64,000 nucleotides of DNA from Haematobia irritans (lineage: Eukaryota; Arthropoda; Insecta; Diptera; Muscidae), in contig NC_134400.1 in NCBI RefSeq assembly GCF_050003625.1, forward strand, positions 190,989,726 to 191,053,725. Direction: 5' to 3'. Below, one piece after another: positions 1 to 11,262 of the stretch (within the stretch, counting starts at the first letter, position 1; the number at the start of each line of letters is the position of its first letter). The translations under genes were made by a program, and so were the position numbers. The notes below the pieces were generated by a model. That model was given only the letters and a program-made list of their open reading frames with translations, was not told the origin of the DNA and made no database searches.

Positions 1-3000
1 TGTGGAACTATTGATCCGAAGTTCTCATTGATGAAGCTATAGATCCGAAGATCTCAGTTGTGAAACTGTAGGCCCTAAGGTCTCATTGGTTGAAGTAAAG
101 ATTCGTAGATATCATTGGTGGAACTGCTGAGTGGAAGATCTGTGATGAAACTTCAGATCAGAATATCTTAGTGGGAATTTTGATCTGAAGATCTTAGTCG
201 TGGAAGAGTAGTTCCAAGGGTCTCTGTTGTGGAATTGTAAATGCAAAATTCTCAATGGTAGAACATCAGATCTGAAGAATGTAGTCGTGGAACTCTAGAT
301 CCACCGAAATGTGATGTGGTCAGTGATGTTGTCTTAGAATCGCATATATCAGTTGTGGAACTATTGATCTGAAGATCTCATTGATGAAACGGTAGATCCG
401 AAGATCTCATTGATGAATTGTAGACCCGCAGGTCTCAGTGTTGGAACTAAAAGGTCTCAGTGGTGGAACTACAAATTCGAATTCAGAGGTGGAACTGCTG
501 AGTCGAAGATCGCTAGCGAAACTGTACATCGGAATATTTTGGTGGTGGAAATGTTGATGCGAAGATCTCAGTGGTGGTAGGACTAAATGTCTCTGTTGTG
601 GTACTGTAAATGAAAAAAATCTCTGTGGTAGAACTGCAACTCTGCATGAATGCATGCGCGACGAATGTGGTCAGCGATGTAGCCTTAAAATCAGATCGGA
701 TCAGATCCCAGCTGTGGAACTAAAAATTCGAAGGTCTAAGAGGTGGAACTACAAATTCGAATTCAGATGTGGGACTATTGAGATGTAGATCTTTGGTGAA
801 ACTGTAGATCAGAATATATTAGTGGTGGAAATGTTGATTTGAAAATCTCAGTGGTGGAAATATAGGTCCAAAGGTCTCTGTTGTGGAAATGTAAATGCGA
901 AACTATCAGTGGTATCACTGTAGGCCGGTAGAATTCAGTCGTGGAACTGTAGATCCGCAGAGATTTGATCACTGATGTTGTTTTAGAATCGCATATCTCA
1001 GTTGTGGAACTATTAATCCGAAGATCTCGTTCATGAAACTGTAGATCGGAATATTTTAGCGGTGCAACTGTTGGTCCGCAGGTAGCAGTGATGGAACTAA
1101 AAATTCGAAGATCTCATTGGTGCGACTATAGATACGAAGATTTCAGAGGTGGAAGTGCTAAGTCAAAGATCTGTAATGAAACTGCAGATCGGAATATGTT
1201 AGTGGAAATGTTCATTCGAAATATCAGTGGTGGAAATATAAGTTCAAAGGTCTCTGTTGGAAATAGGTTCAAAGGTCTCAGTGGTGGAAATATTGGTTCA
1301 AAGGTCTCTGCTGTAGAACTGTAAATGCGAAATTATCAGTGATAGAACTTTCGATCTCTAGATTTCAGACGTGGAACTGTAGTTCCGCAGAAATGTAATG
1401 TGATCAGTGATGTAGCCTTAGAATCGGATATCTCAGTTATGGAACTATTGATCCGAAAATCTCAGTGATTAAACTGTAGGCGTAAAGGAACTAACGATTC
1501 GAAGATCTCATTGGTGAAACTATAGATCCGAAAATTTCCGGGGTGCAAACGCTGATTGATGAAAATGTAGATCGAAATGTCTTAGTGGTAGGAATGTTGA
1601 TCCGAATATCTCAATGATGGAGCTGTAATTTCGTATGACTCAATTATGGAACTATTGGTCGGAAGAAGTGGGGAGACTGTAGGTGTAAGTGGAGGAACTG
1701 TACATCGGATGATTTAAGTGGTGGAATTGTTGATCCGAAAATCTCAATGGTGGAATTGTAGGTCCAAAGGTCTCTGTTGTGGAGCTGTAAATGCGAAACT
1801 ATCAGTGATAGAACTGTAAATTTGAAGAGTTCAGTCGTGGATACGCAGAAATGTGATGTCATCAGTGATGCAGCCTTAGACTTGGATATCTCAGTTGTGG
1901 AACGTTTGATTCGAGGATTTTACATGAGACTTTAGGTCCGAATATCACAAGGGTAGAATTGTAGACTCGCAGGTCTCAGTGGTTTAACGAAAAATTCGAA
2001 GATCTCTTTGTTGGAACTATAGATTCGAAGATTTTAAAGGTGGAACTGCTGAGTCAAAGATCTGTGATGAAACTGCTGATCAAAAAATTTTGGTGGAAAA
2101 TTTTAAGAAGATTTCAGTGGTGGAAATATAGGTCCAAAGATCTCTGTTGTGGAATTCTAAATGCGAAACTATCAGTGGTAGTACTGTAGAACTCTAGATT
2201 TCATTCGTAGATCTGTTGATCCAAAGAAATGTGATGTGATCAGTGATGTAGCCTTAGAATCAGATATCGAAAAATTGATCCGAAGATTTCAGTCGTGAAA
2301 CTGTAGACCCGCAGGTCTCAGTGGTTTAACGAAAAATTCGAAGATCTCATTGATGGAACTATAGATCCGATGATTTTAAAGGTGGAACTGTTGATTTGAA
2401 GATCTGTGATGAAACTGTATCTTAGTAGTGGAAATATTGATTCGAAGATCTCAGTGATGGAAATGTAGGTCCAAAGGCTTCTGTTGTGGAATTGTAAATG
2501 CAAAATTCTCAGTGGTAGAACTGTAGGCCCGCAGTCATGGAACTGTATATCAGCAGAAATGTGATGTTATCAGTGATATATCCTTAGAATCGGATATCTC
2601 AGTTGTAGAACTATTTATGCAAAGATCTCATTGATGAGACTGTAGATCCGAAGTTCTCATTGGTGGAAGTATAAATTCAAAGACTTCAAAGGTGGAACTG
2701 CTGAGTCTAAGATCTGTGGTGAAACTGGCTCTAAGATATCATTGACGAGACTGTGATCCGAAGATCCCATTGGTGGAACTGTAGGCCCGCAGGTCTCAGT
2801 GGTGGAACTGTAAATGCGAAACTCTCAGTGGTAAAAGTGCAGATTTGAAGAATGCAGTCACAGAATCGAATATCTCAGTTGTGGAATCGTTGATCCGAAG
2901 ATCTCATTGATGAGACTTTAAGTCCAAATATGTGAGTTGTGGAACTATTGATCCAAAGATCTGGCGGAACTAAAAATTAGAAGATCTCATTGGTGGAAGT

Positions 3001-3758
3001 ATAAATTCAAAGACTTCAAAGGTGGAACTGCTGAGTCTAAGATCTGTGGTGAAACTGGCTCTAAGATCTCATTGATGAGACTGTGGATCCGAAGATCTCA
3101 TTGGTGGAACTGTAGGCCCGCAGGTCTCAGTGGTGGAACTGTAAATGCGAAACTCTGAGTGGGAGAACTGCAGATTTGAAGAATGCAGTCACAGAATCGA
3201 ATATCTCAGTTGTGGAATCGTTGATCCGAAGATCTCATTGATGAGACTTTAAGTCCGAATATGTCAGTTGTGGAACTATTGATCCAAAGATCTGGCGGAA
3301 CGAAAAATTAAAAGATCTCATTGGTGGAAGTATAAATTCAAAGACTTCAAAGGTGGAACTGATGAGTCTAAGATCTGTGGTGAAACTGCCTCTAAGATCT
3401 CATTGATGAGACTCTGAGTCCGAAGACCTCATTGGTGGAACTGTATGCCCGCAGGTCTCAGTGGTGGAACTGTAAATGCGAAAATCTCAGTGGTAGAAGT
3501 GCAGATTTGAAGAATGCAGTCACAGAATCGAATATCTCAGTTGTGGAATCGTTGATCCGAAGATCTCATTGATGAGACTTTAAGTCCGTATATGTCAGTT
3601 GTGGAAGTATTGATCCAAAAATCTGGGGGAACTAAAAATTAGAATATCTCATTGGTGGAAGTATAAATTCAAAGACTTCAAAGGTGAAACTGCTGAGTCT
3701 AAGATCTGTGGTGAAACTGGGTCTAAGATCTCATTGATGAGACTGTGGATCCGAAGAT
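1..3758. repeat. Satellite of 29-bp modules with ~331-bp higher-order repeat
   Basis: The stretch is a chain of diverged modules of about 29 bp built on GTGGAACTGTAGATCCGAAG followed by ATCTCATTG. From 1 to about 2640 the module order recurs irregularly: a landmark around GTGATCAGTGATG returns every 300-460 bp. From 2662 the array becomes regular: the block starting GGTGGAAGTATAAATTC begins at 2662, 2992, 3323 and 3654, a 330-331 bp higher-order repeat. The array stops inside a module at about 3758, where a mariner sequence starts. Short open frames occur on both strands but only reflect the repeat. No known function; it resembles heterochromatic or local satellite DNA. Confidence 0.9.
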
Positions 3759-4058
3759 TTTTTATCAAGACAACGCACCAGCGCACAAGATTGTTTTAAC
3801 AATGGCTAAAATCAACGAATTAAAGTACGAGTTGCTTGACCACCCACCTTATTCTCCTGATTTAGCTCCCAGTGACTTTTACTTGTTCCCAAATCTAAAA
3901 AAAATCCTTGCTGTCAAGCGTTTTACCTCAAATGAAGATGCAATTACAGTTGTAAACTCCTATTTTGAAGACCTTGAGGAAAACTATTTTCATCAAGGGA
4001 TAGAATTGTTAGAAAAGCCTTGGACTAAGTGTATTGAAGTTTCAGGAGATTATATTGA
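3759..4058 (+). pseudogene. Mariner transposase, C-terminal catalytic fragment
   Basis: An open frame of 126 codons starts at an ATG in the satellite (3745), but homology begins only at about 3759. It encodes the end of a mariner transposase: QDNAPAH holds the second catalytic aspartate, and HPPYSPDLAPSD followed by FYLFPNLKK holds the third, with 34 residues between them, the D34D spacing of classical mariners. The usual C-terminal pattern (a CIEVSGDYIE-type end) is present. The N-terminal helix-turn-helix half, the first catalytic aspartate and both terminal inverted repeats are missing. The 5' break is the satellite junction; the 3' end is cut by the family-A element starting with ACAAGTATATA at 4059. 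It cannot make an active enzyme. Confidence 0.85.
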
Positions 4059-6326
4059 ACAAGTATATATGGCCCTAAGTTTGGCCAGGCCGAATTTTAT
4101 GTACCCTTCACCATGGATTGCGTAGAAACTTCTACGAAAGACTGTCATCCACAATCGAATTACTTGGGTTGTGGTATCTTAAATCGTTTTCTAAATTGTG
4201 AGTTAGTCCATATGTGGTATATATTAGACAAACAAGGTATGTGTAGGTAAGTCTACAAATAATTACGAATCGATATGGACTTTTGTACGGTACGTAGGGA
4301 GCCAGAATTGAAATATGGGGGTCGCTTATATGGGGGCTATATACACTTATGAACTTGATATGGACCAATTTTTGTGTGATTGGGGATCGATTTACCTGAG
4401 GGCTATATATAGCTATAGACCGATATGGACCTAGTTAGGCATGGTTGTTAACGGCCATATACTAGCACAATGTACCAAATGTCAACTAACTCGGATGAAA
4501 TTTGCTCCTCCAAGAGGCTCCAAAACCAAATCTCGCGATCGGTTTATATGGGCGCTATATATGATTATGGACTGATATGGACCACTTTTGGCATGGTTGT
4601 TAAATATCATATACTACAACCACGTACCAAATTTCAACCAGATCGGATGAATTTTGCTTCTCCAAAAGGCACCGGAGGTCAAATCTGGGGATCGGTTTAT
4701 ATTGGGGCTATACATAATTATGGACTGATATGAATTAATTCCTGCATGGTTGTTGGATACCATATACTAACATCAGGTACCAAATTTCAATCGAATCGGA
4801 TGAATTGTGCTCTTCCAAGGGGCTCCCGAGGTCAAATCTGGGGATTAGTTTATATGGGGGCTATATATAATTATGGACCGATTTCGACCAATTTTTGCAT
4901 GGGTGTTTTAGGCCATATATTAACACCACGTACCAAATATCAACTGAATCAGATGAATTTTGGTCTTCCAAGAGGCTCCGGAGTTCAAATCTGATGATCG
5001 GTTTATATGGGGCTATATATAATTATTGACCGATGTCGACCAATTTTTGCATGGTCATTAGAGACCATATACCAACATCATGTTCCAAATTTCAGCCGGA
5101 TCGGATGAAACTGCTTCTCTTAGAGGCTCCGCAAGACAAATCTGGGGATCGGTTTATATGGGGGCTATATAATATACCCAGCAAAAAATTTTGGAAGCTC
5201 TTCCACAGGCACAACTTTAAAATCACTTCCAGAAGATGTACTCCCAATGATGTTCTTTATTTTAACTACACAGGAAGTTCTTTTCGTTACATTTTTTTAT
5301 AACATGCTTTTCTCATATTTTTAATGAGTAATTTTAACTTTTTTGTTTCAAATTGGTTAAAAACAGTTTAAGAGTTCATAAAATGGTAAAAATTATTTAA
5401 ATTTTGTCGAAAAAAATGCTAAATCCAATCTGAAAAAATTGTGAATTTTTGAAAATATTTGAGGTCAAACGTTTCCAACAAGCGTTAGAATCCCATATAA
5501 ATTATAAAAAATTATAAAAATTATTTATTAGCAAAATATCACAGAATTTTTTAATTTACATCCAAAACATTGAATTCGGATCACACCTAAAGAAGTGATG
5601 CAAATTCAGTGCACCGGCTGTTGAAATGAAGGACTTCCGTCCTATGACAAGCCCATGTTAAGTTAAGTGCTTCTACACCAATTTTGCACCACTTCCGGAT
5701 ACAAAAATAACATTTTCTTTACTTTTTTGGCGACACTTTGTTTGCTGGGTAGCTATGGACCGATGTGGACCAATTTTTGCATGGTCATTAGAGACCATAT
5801 ACTAACATCATGTACCACATTACAGCCGGATCGGATGAAATTTGCTTCTCTTAGAGTCTCCGAAAGCCAAATCGGGGATCGGTTTATATGGGGGCTATAT
5901 ATAATTATGGACCGATGTGGACCAATTTTTGCATGGTAGTTTCAGACCATATACTAACACTATGTACCAAATTTCAGCCGGATTGGATGAAATTTGCTTC
6001 TCTTAGTGGGTCTGCAAGCAAATTTTGGGGTCCGTTTATATGGGGGCTATACGTAAAAGTGGACCAATATGGCACATTTGCAATACCATCCGACCTACAT
6101 TAATAACAACTAATTGTGCCAAGTTTCAAGTCGATAGCTTGTTTCGTTCGGAAGTTAGCGTGATTTAAACAGACGGACGGACGGACGGACATGCTCAGAT
6201 CGACTTAGAATTTCACCACGACCCAGAATATTTATACTTTATGGGGTCTTTGAGCAATATTTCGATGTGTTACAAACGGAATGACAAAGTTAATATACCC
6301 CCCATCCCCCTATGGTGGAGGGTATA
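4059..6326 (+). mobile_element. DINE-like family A element, copy 1 (split by MITE)
   Basis: The 5' end ACAAGTATATA is followed by a palindromic block (TTGGCCAGGCCGAA) and TACCCTTCACCATGGATTGCG, as in the copies at 33106, 38007 and 63913. The middle is tandem units of about 153 bp, each containing GGGGCTATATATAATTATGG, ACCGAT, a TTTTGCATGG block and a CCGGATCGGATGAAATTTGC block. The 3' part has (GACG)n at about 6173-6192, then a TATACCC...GTGGAGGGTATA hairpin ending at 6326. The layout (tandem ~150-bp core, GTCY microsatellite, no coding capacity) matches the mini-me/DINE-TR1 type of non-autonomous, Helitron-related element known in Diptera; the ends do not show a clear CTRR, so superfamily assignment is inference. 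A 577-bp MITE splits the copy. Confidence 0.75.
5175..5751. mobile_element. MITE with TACCCAGCAAA terminal inverted repeats
   Basis: The segment starts TACCCAGCAAAA and ends TTTGCTGGGTA, a terminal inverted repeat of about 11 bp, and it interrupts a 153-bp unit of the surrounding family-A element. TA at both ends is compatible with a TA target duplication. The interior is AT-rich and noncoding. Related copies occur at 37433 (3'-truncated) and 43687 (3' end only), sharing the blocks TTCTTTATTTTAACTACACA, GAAGTGATGCAAATTCAGT and CCACTTCCGGAT. The transposase family that moves it cannot be told from the sequence. Confidence 0.8.
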
Positions 6327-6510
6327 AAAATAAAAATATTTTTGAAAAACTAACTATTCTATTTCATTGAAGTTTCCGAATCGCCCTCGTAATGTCCCTT
6401 CACTACTAGTTTAGGAAGTTCAAAACCAAGACTTATTAAAAACAGATATTCAGACTACCAACATCCAAATCACACCTTCCAAATTTTTTCCTTCGAAATC
6501 ACACTTTGCT
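6327..6510. other. Unassigned AT-rich DNA
   Basis: Short AT-rich stretch between the family-A element and a family-B fragment. I see no gene or terminal repeat in it. Confidence 0.5.
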
Positions 6511-6663
6511 ATATATATGGGGGCTATATATAAAGGTTTGTCCCACATACATACATTTAAATATCACTCGATCTGGACAGAATTTGATAGACTTCTACAA
6601 AATCTATAGACTCAAAATCTAAGTCGGCTAATGCTCTAAGGTGGAGCACAAAGCTAGTAAAAA
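6511..6663 (+). repeat. DINE-like family B, 5'-region fragment
   Basis: Contains only the 5' portion of family B (GGGGCTATATATAAAGGTTTG, then ACTCAAAATCTAAGTCGGCT) and stops directly before a new 5' end, ACAAGTAAGG at 6664. It is a truncated copy placed head to tail with the next one. Confidence 0.7.
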
Positions 6664-7819
6664 ACAAGTAAGGAAAGTCTAAAGTCGGGCGGGCCGACTA
6701 TATTATACCCTGCACCACTTTGTAGATCTAAATTTTCGATACCATATCACATCCGTCAAATGTGTTGGGTGCAGAATTTGAAAGACTTTTACAAAATCTA
6801 TAGACTCAAAATTTAAGTTGGCTAATACACTAGGGTGGAACACAATTTTCGTAAAAAATATGGGAAACATTTAAATCTGAAGCAATTTTAAGGAAACTTC
6901 GCAAAAGTTTATTTATGATTTATCGCTTGATACTAGAAGTTTAGGAAAATTAGAGTCATTTTTACAACTTTTCGACTAAGCAGTGGCGATTTAACAAGGA
7001 AAATGTTGGTATTTTGACCATTTTTGTCGAAATCAGAAAAGCATATATGTGGGAGCTATATCTAAATCTGAACCGATTTCAATCAAATTTGGCACACATG
7101 ACTATACTACCAATTGTACTCCTTGTGCAAAATTTCAAGCTAATCGGGATAAAACTCTGGCTTCTGGGTCCATATAAGTGCATATCGGGCGAAAGATATA
7201 TGGGAGCTATATCTAAATCGGAATCGATTTCAACCCAATTTGGCACGCATAGCTACAATGCTAAATCTACTCCCTGTGCAAAATGTCAACCAAATTGGGC
7301 CAAAACTCTGGCTTTTAGGACCATATTAGTCCATATCGGGCGAAAGATATATATGGGAGCTATATCTAAATCTGAACCGATTTCAATCAAATTTTGCACA
7401 CTTGACTATACTACCAATTGTACTCCTTGTGCAAAATTTCAAGCAAATCGGTATAAAACTCTGGCTGTTGGGTCCATATTAGTGCATATCGGGCGAAAGA
7501 TATATATGGGAGCTATATCTAAATCTGAACAGATTTCTTCCAAAATCAATAGGGTTCTATTCTGACCCAAATTAGGAACATGTGCCAAATTTGAAGGCGA
7601 TTGGACTTAAATTGCGACCTAGACTTTGATCACAAAAATGTATTCACAGACAGACTGACGGACGGACGGACGGACAGACGGACATGGTTATATCGACTCA
7701 GGGACCCACCTTGAGCATTATTGCCAAAGACACCATGTGTCTATCTCGTCTTCTTCTGCGTGTTACAAACATATGCACTAACTTATAATACCCTGTTCCA
7801 CAGTGTGGCGCAGGGTATA
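6664..7819 (+). mobile_element. DINE-like family B element, copy 1a
   Basis: Starts ACAAGTAAGGAAAGTC, then a GC-rich hairpin (GTCGGGCGGGCCGAC) and TTATACCCTGCACCACTTTG. The core carries tandem units, each with GGGAGCTATATCTAAATCTG, AACCGATTTC and a GGGCGAAAG landmark at 7197, 7338 and 7491 (spacing 141 and 153). Near the 3' end lie (GACGGACA)n at about 7660-7684 and a CCCTGTTCCACAGTGTGGCG...CAGGG hairpin ending GGGTATA at 7819. A 183-codon open frame (7014-7565) runs through the core only because the unit is a multiple of three; it matches no protein I know. Confidence 0.78.
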
Positions 7820-8924
7820 AATATGGGAAACATTTAAATCTGAAGCAATTTAAAAAAACTTCGCAAAAGTTTATTTATGATTTATCGCTCGATATATATG
7901 TATTAGAAGTTTAGGAAAATTAGAGTCATTTTTACAACTTTTCGACTACGCAGTGGCGATTTTACAAGGAAAATGTTGGTATTTTGACCATTTTTGTCGA
8001 AATCGGAAAAACATATATATGGGAGCTATATCTAAATCTGAACCGATTTCAACCAAATTTGGCACGCATAGCTACAATGCTAATTCTACTCCTTGTGCAA
8101 AATTTCAACTAAATCGGAGTTAAAAATTGGCCTCTGTGGTCATATGAGTGTAAATCGGGCGAAAGCTATATATGGGAGATATATCTAAATCTGAACCGAT
8201 TTCAACCAATTTTGGCACGCATAGCAACAATGCTAATTCTACTCCCTGTGCAAAATTTCAATTAAATCGGAGTAAAAGATTGGCCACTGTGGTCATATGA
8301 GTCTAAATCGGGCGAAAGCTATATATGGGAGCTATATCTAAATCTGAACCGATTTCATCCAAATTTGGCACGCATAGCTACAATGCTAATTCTACTCCCT
8401 GTGGAAAATTTCAACTAAATCGGAGTTCAAAATTGGCCTCTGTGGTCATATGAGTGTAAATCGGGCGAAAGATATATATGGGAGCTATATCTAAATCTGA
8501 ACCGATTTCAATCAAATTTTGCACACTTGACTATACTACCAATTGTACTCCTTGTGCAAAATTTCAAGCAAATCGGTATAAAACTCTGGCTGTTGGGTCC
8601 ATATTAGTGCATATCGGGCGAAAGATATATATGGGAGCTATATCTAAATCTGAACCGATTTCTTCCAAAATCAATAGGGTTCCATTCTGAGCCAAAACAC
8701 ATACTTGTGCCAAGTTTGAAGTCGATTGGACTAAAACTGCGACCTAGACTTTGATTACAAAAATGTGTTCACGGACAGACGCACATGGGTGGCTATATCG
8801 ACTCAGGAGCCCACCCTGAGCATTTTTGCCAAAGACACCATGTGTCTATCTCGTCTCCTTCTGGGTGTTGCAAACATATGCACTAACTTATAATACCCTG
8901 TTCCAAAGTGTGGCGCAGGGTATA
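7820..8924 (+). mobile_element. DINE-like family B element, copy 1b (5'-less)
   Basis: Directly abuts copy 1a: GGGTATA at 7819 is followed by AATATGGGAAAC, which lies inside the element in other copies. The GGGCGAAAG landmark falls at 8157, 8310, 8463 and 8616, exactly 153 bp apart each time. The 3' hairpin around TACCCTGTTCCA...GGCGCAGGGTATA closes it. The join has no flanking DNA, which fits a tail-to-head insertion or an unequal exchange between copies. Confidence 0.75.
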
Positions 8925-9164
8925 AATATATTCCTAGCAGAATGGTATAGTATTTTCATTTATTGATTATTTTCAGTTGTTACATAGTAAGGCCTTTCAA
9001 ATTTTCCAAATGGGCAAATACACATACACGAAATACAAAATAGGAAAAGTCTTATTTCGCTATTAAATACAGATAGAAAACACATACGAATTGAATACAC
9101 ATATAGTTTGGATTCTTAGATGTTGGATAGTACCTAAAGGAATACCTTATGCCTGTTCCTTTTT
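8925..9164. other. Unassigned AT-rich DNA
   Basis: No gene, inverted repeat or known element recognised. Confidence 0.5.
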
Positions 9165-10303
9165 TATACCCTTCACCACTACTGTGGTACAGGGAGGGTA
9201 TAATAAGTTTGTGCATTTGTATGTAACGCCAAGAAGGAGTAATCATAGACCAACATTTTAGTATACGGATCGGCTTAGAATTAAATTCTGAGTCGATTTA
9301 GCGATGTCCGTCTGTCTGTCTGTCCGTCTGTCTGTCTGTTGATGTATTTTTGTGTGCAAAGTACAGATCGCAGTTTTAGTCCGATTGTCCTAAAATTTGG
9401 TATAGGGTCCTGTTTCGGCTCAAAGACGATCCCTATTGATTTTGGAAAAAATCGGTTCAGATTTAGATATAGCTGCCATATATATTTTTCACCGATCTGG
9501 TCATAATTGGCGTGTATATCAACCGATCTTCCTCAAATTCAGTACATCCGAATATTTTATGAGTCTCGAAAAACTTGCAAAATATCAGCAAAATCGGTTC
9601 AGATTTAGTTATAGCTCCCATATATAGCTTTCGCCCGATTTAGTTGAAATTTTGCATAGGGAGTAGAATTAGCGTTGTAACTATGCGTGCCAAATTTGCT
9701 TGAAATCGGTTCAGATTTGGATATATCTCCCATATAAAGCTTTTGCCCGATTTACACTCATATGACAACAGAGGCCAATTTTTAACTCCGATTTTGTTGA
9801 AATTTTGCACAGGGAGTAGAATTAGCATTGTAACTATGCGTGCCAAATTTGGTTGAAATCGGTTAAGATTTAGATATAGCTCCCATATATATGTTTTTCT
9901 GATTTCGAAAAAAATGGTCAAAATACCAACATTTTCCTTGTAAAATCGCCACTGCTTAGTCGAAAAGTTGTAAAAATGACTCTAATTTTCCCAAACTTCT
10001 AATACATATATATCGAGCGATAAATCATAAACAAACTTTTGCGAAGTTTCCTTAAAATTGCTTCAGATTTAAACGTTTCCCATATTTATTTTTTACTAAC
10101 ATTGTGTTCCACCCTAGTGCATTAGCCGACTTAAATTTTGAGTCTATAGAGTGATACGTAAATGTATGTATTTGGGACAAACCTTTATATATAGCCCCCC
10201 CAACACATTTGACGGATGTGATATGGTATCGAAAATTTAGATCTACAAAGTGGTGCAGGGTATAATATAGTCGGCCCCGCCCGACTTTAGACTTTCCTTA
10301 CTG
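9165..10303 (-). mobile_element. DINE-like family B element, copy 2
   Basis: Reverse orientation. It opens with the 3' hairpin (TATACCCTTCACCACTACTG...), then the core GAATTAAATTCTGAGTCGAT, (GTCY)n at about 9308-9340, degenerate 153-bp units, and the 5' signature (GTGCAGGGTATAATATAGTC, GGCCCCGCCCGAC, CTTTCCTTACT) at 10240-10303. The 3' hairpin carries an extra GGAGG duplication relative to other copies. Noncoding. Confidence 0.78.
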
Positions 10304-11071
10304 GTTTTTTTTTGCCAAGTTTCTGTTTTGTATGGGTTCTTTTGTTTTTGCATTAGACCAGTATTAGTATGTAAATATATTCTTGTTTTTTTTTTTTTTT
10401 TTCAAAGAAGATATATTATCTCCTAAACACCATGAGATATAAATAAAAATTCATGAGCTAATATGGACAGGTTTGTTTTTTGTTACTTTATTCTCGAGTT
10501 GCTTTAAGAGATAATATAGGTTCGATAGATGTTCCGGCCATAGGTGCGTATGAATAATATTAAAATGGCTTTTCTCTTGTTCCCCCAGAATCTGTAGTAG
10601 GAGCGGTTTTCTTTATTAAGGTATGGCCGAATGCACAGTGATAAGAGTGATAAAAATAAAATACAAATCAAAATAATTTTGTTTTTCGTGAGATTCGAGT
10701 TGGAATTAATTTACAATGGGTTTGGCAAATGCTCCCAATTTATTCTTATAATAGGTTGAGAATACTTTTGAGAAATGCGGCAGTTCCAAAACCAAAACAT
10801 TCATCCTACCGTCTTGTACTTTATAGGGGTTTTCCCTAATCGATTTAACAAAAATATTTTCCCTTCGTTGTCTGGTGCAGTTTAGTCGACAAATAGTTTT
10901 AAATCGAATTAAAATTTGTAACAAAGAAAGACAAGTAAATGCGGTATGAAAATGGACCAAACCCCAAATGAAACAGGACAACAAATGTAAGTGAAAATCG
11001 AACCCAAAATGGAATTAGGGCACATTTTTTAAATAACCGTGTGACCCCAAAATAGAATTAGGCCACATTTG
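10304..11071. other. Unassigned DNA with a degenerate repeat at its end
   Basis: AT-rich with a poly-T tract at about 10388-10402. At 10950-11060 a degenerate motif (CCAAAATGGAATTAGGGCAC, AAATAACCGTGTGA) recurs; its partner lies just beyond the next element at 12583, so that element split this repeat. No coding signal. Confidence 0.5.
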
Positions 11072-11212
11072 TATACCCTTCACCACTACTGTGGTACAGG
11101 GTATAATAAGTTTGTGCATTTGTATATAATGCCAAGAAATAGTGGTCATAGACCCATCTTTTAGTATACCGATCGGCTTGGAATTAAATTCTGAGTCGAT
11201 CTAGCGATGTCC

Positions 11213-11262
<50 letters not shown>

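Noticed and set aside
407..2503. Short open frames on both strands in the satellite
   Set aside because: Their translations repeat with the satellite period, change frame with single-base indels and contain no known domain.
3360..3400. Hammerhead-like string CTGATGAGTCTAAG...GGTGAAAC in the satellite
   Set aside because: The segment between CTGATGA and GAAAC cannot form stem II, no stem I or III is possible, and sister copies read CTGCTGAG. Coincidence.
7014..7565. 183-codon frame with repeated MGAISKSEPIS blocks, and similar frames in other DINE-like copies (16370-16864, 34299-34670, 40548-41139)
   Set aside because: The unit is 153 bp, a multiple of three, so any stop-free frame stays open from unit to unit. 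Frames occur on both strands and in different phases between copies; not genes.
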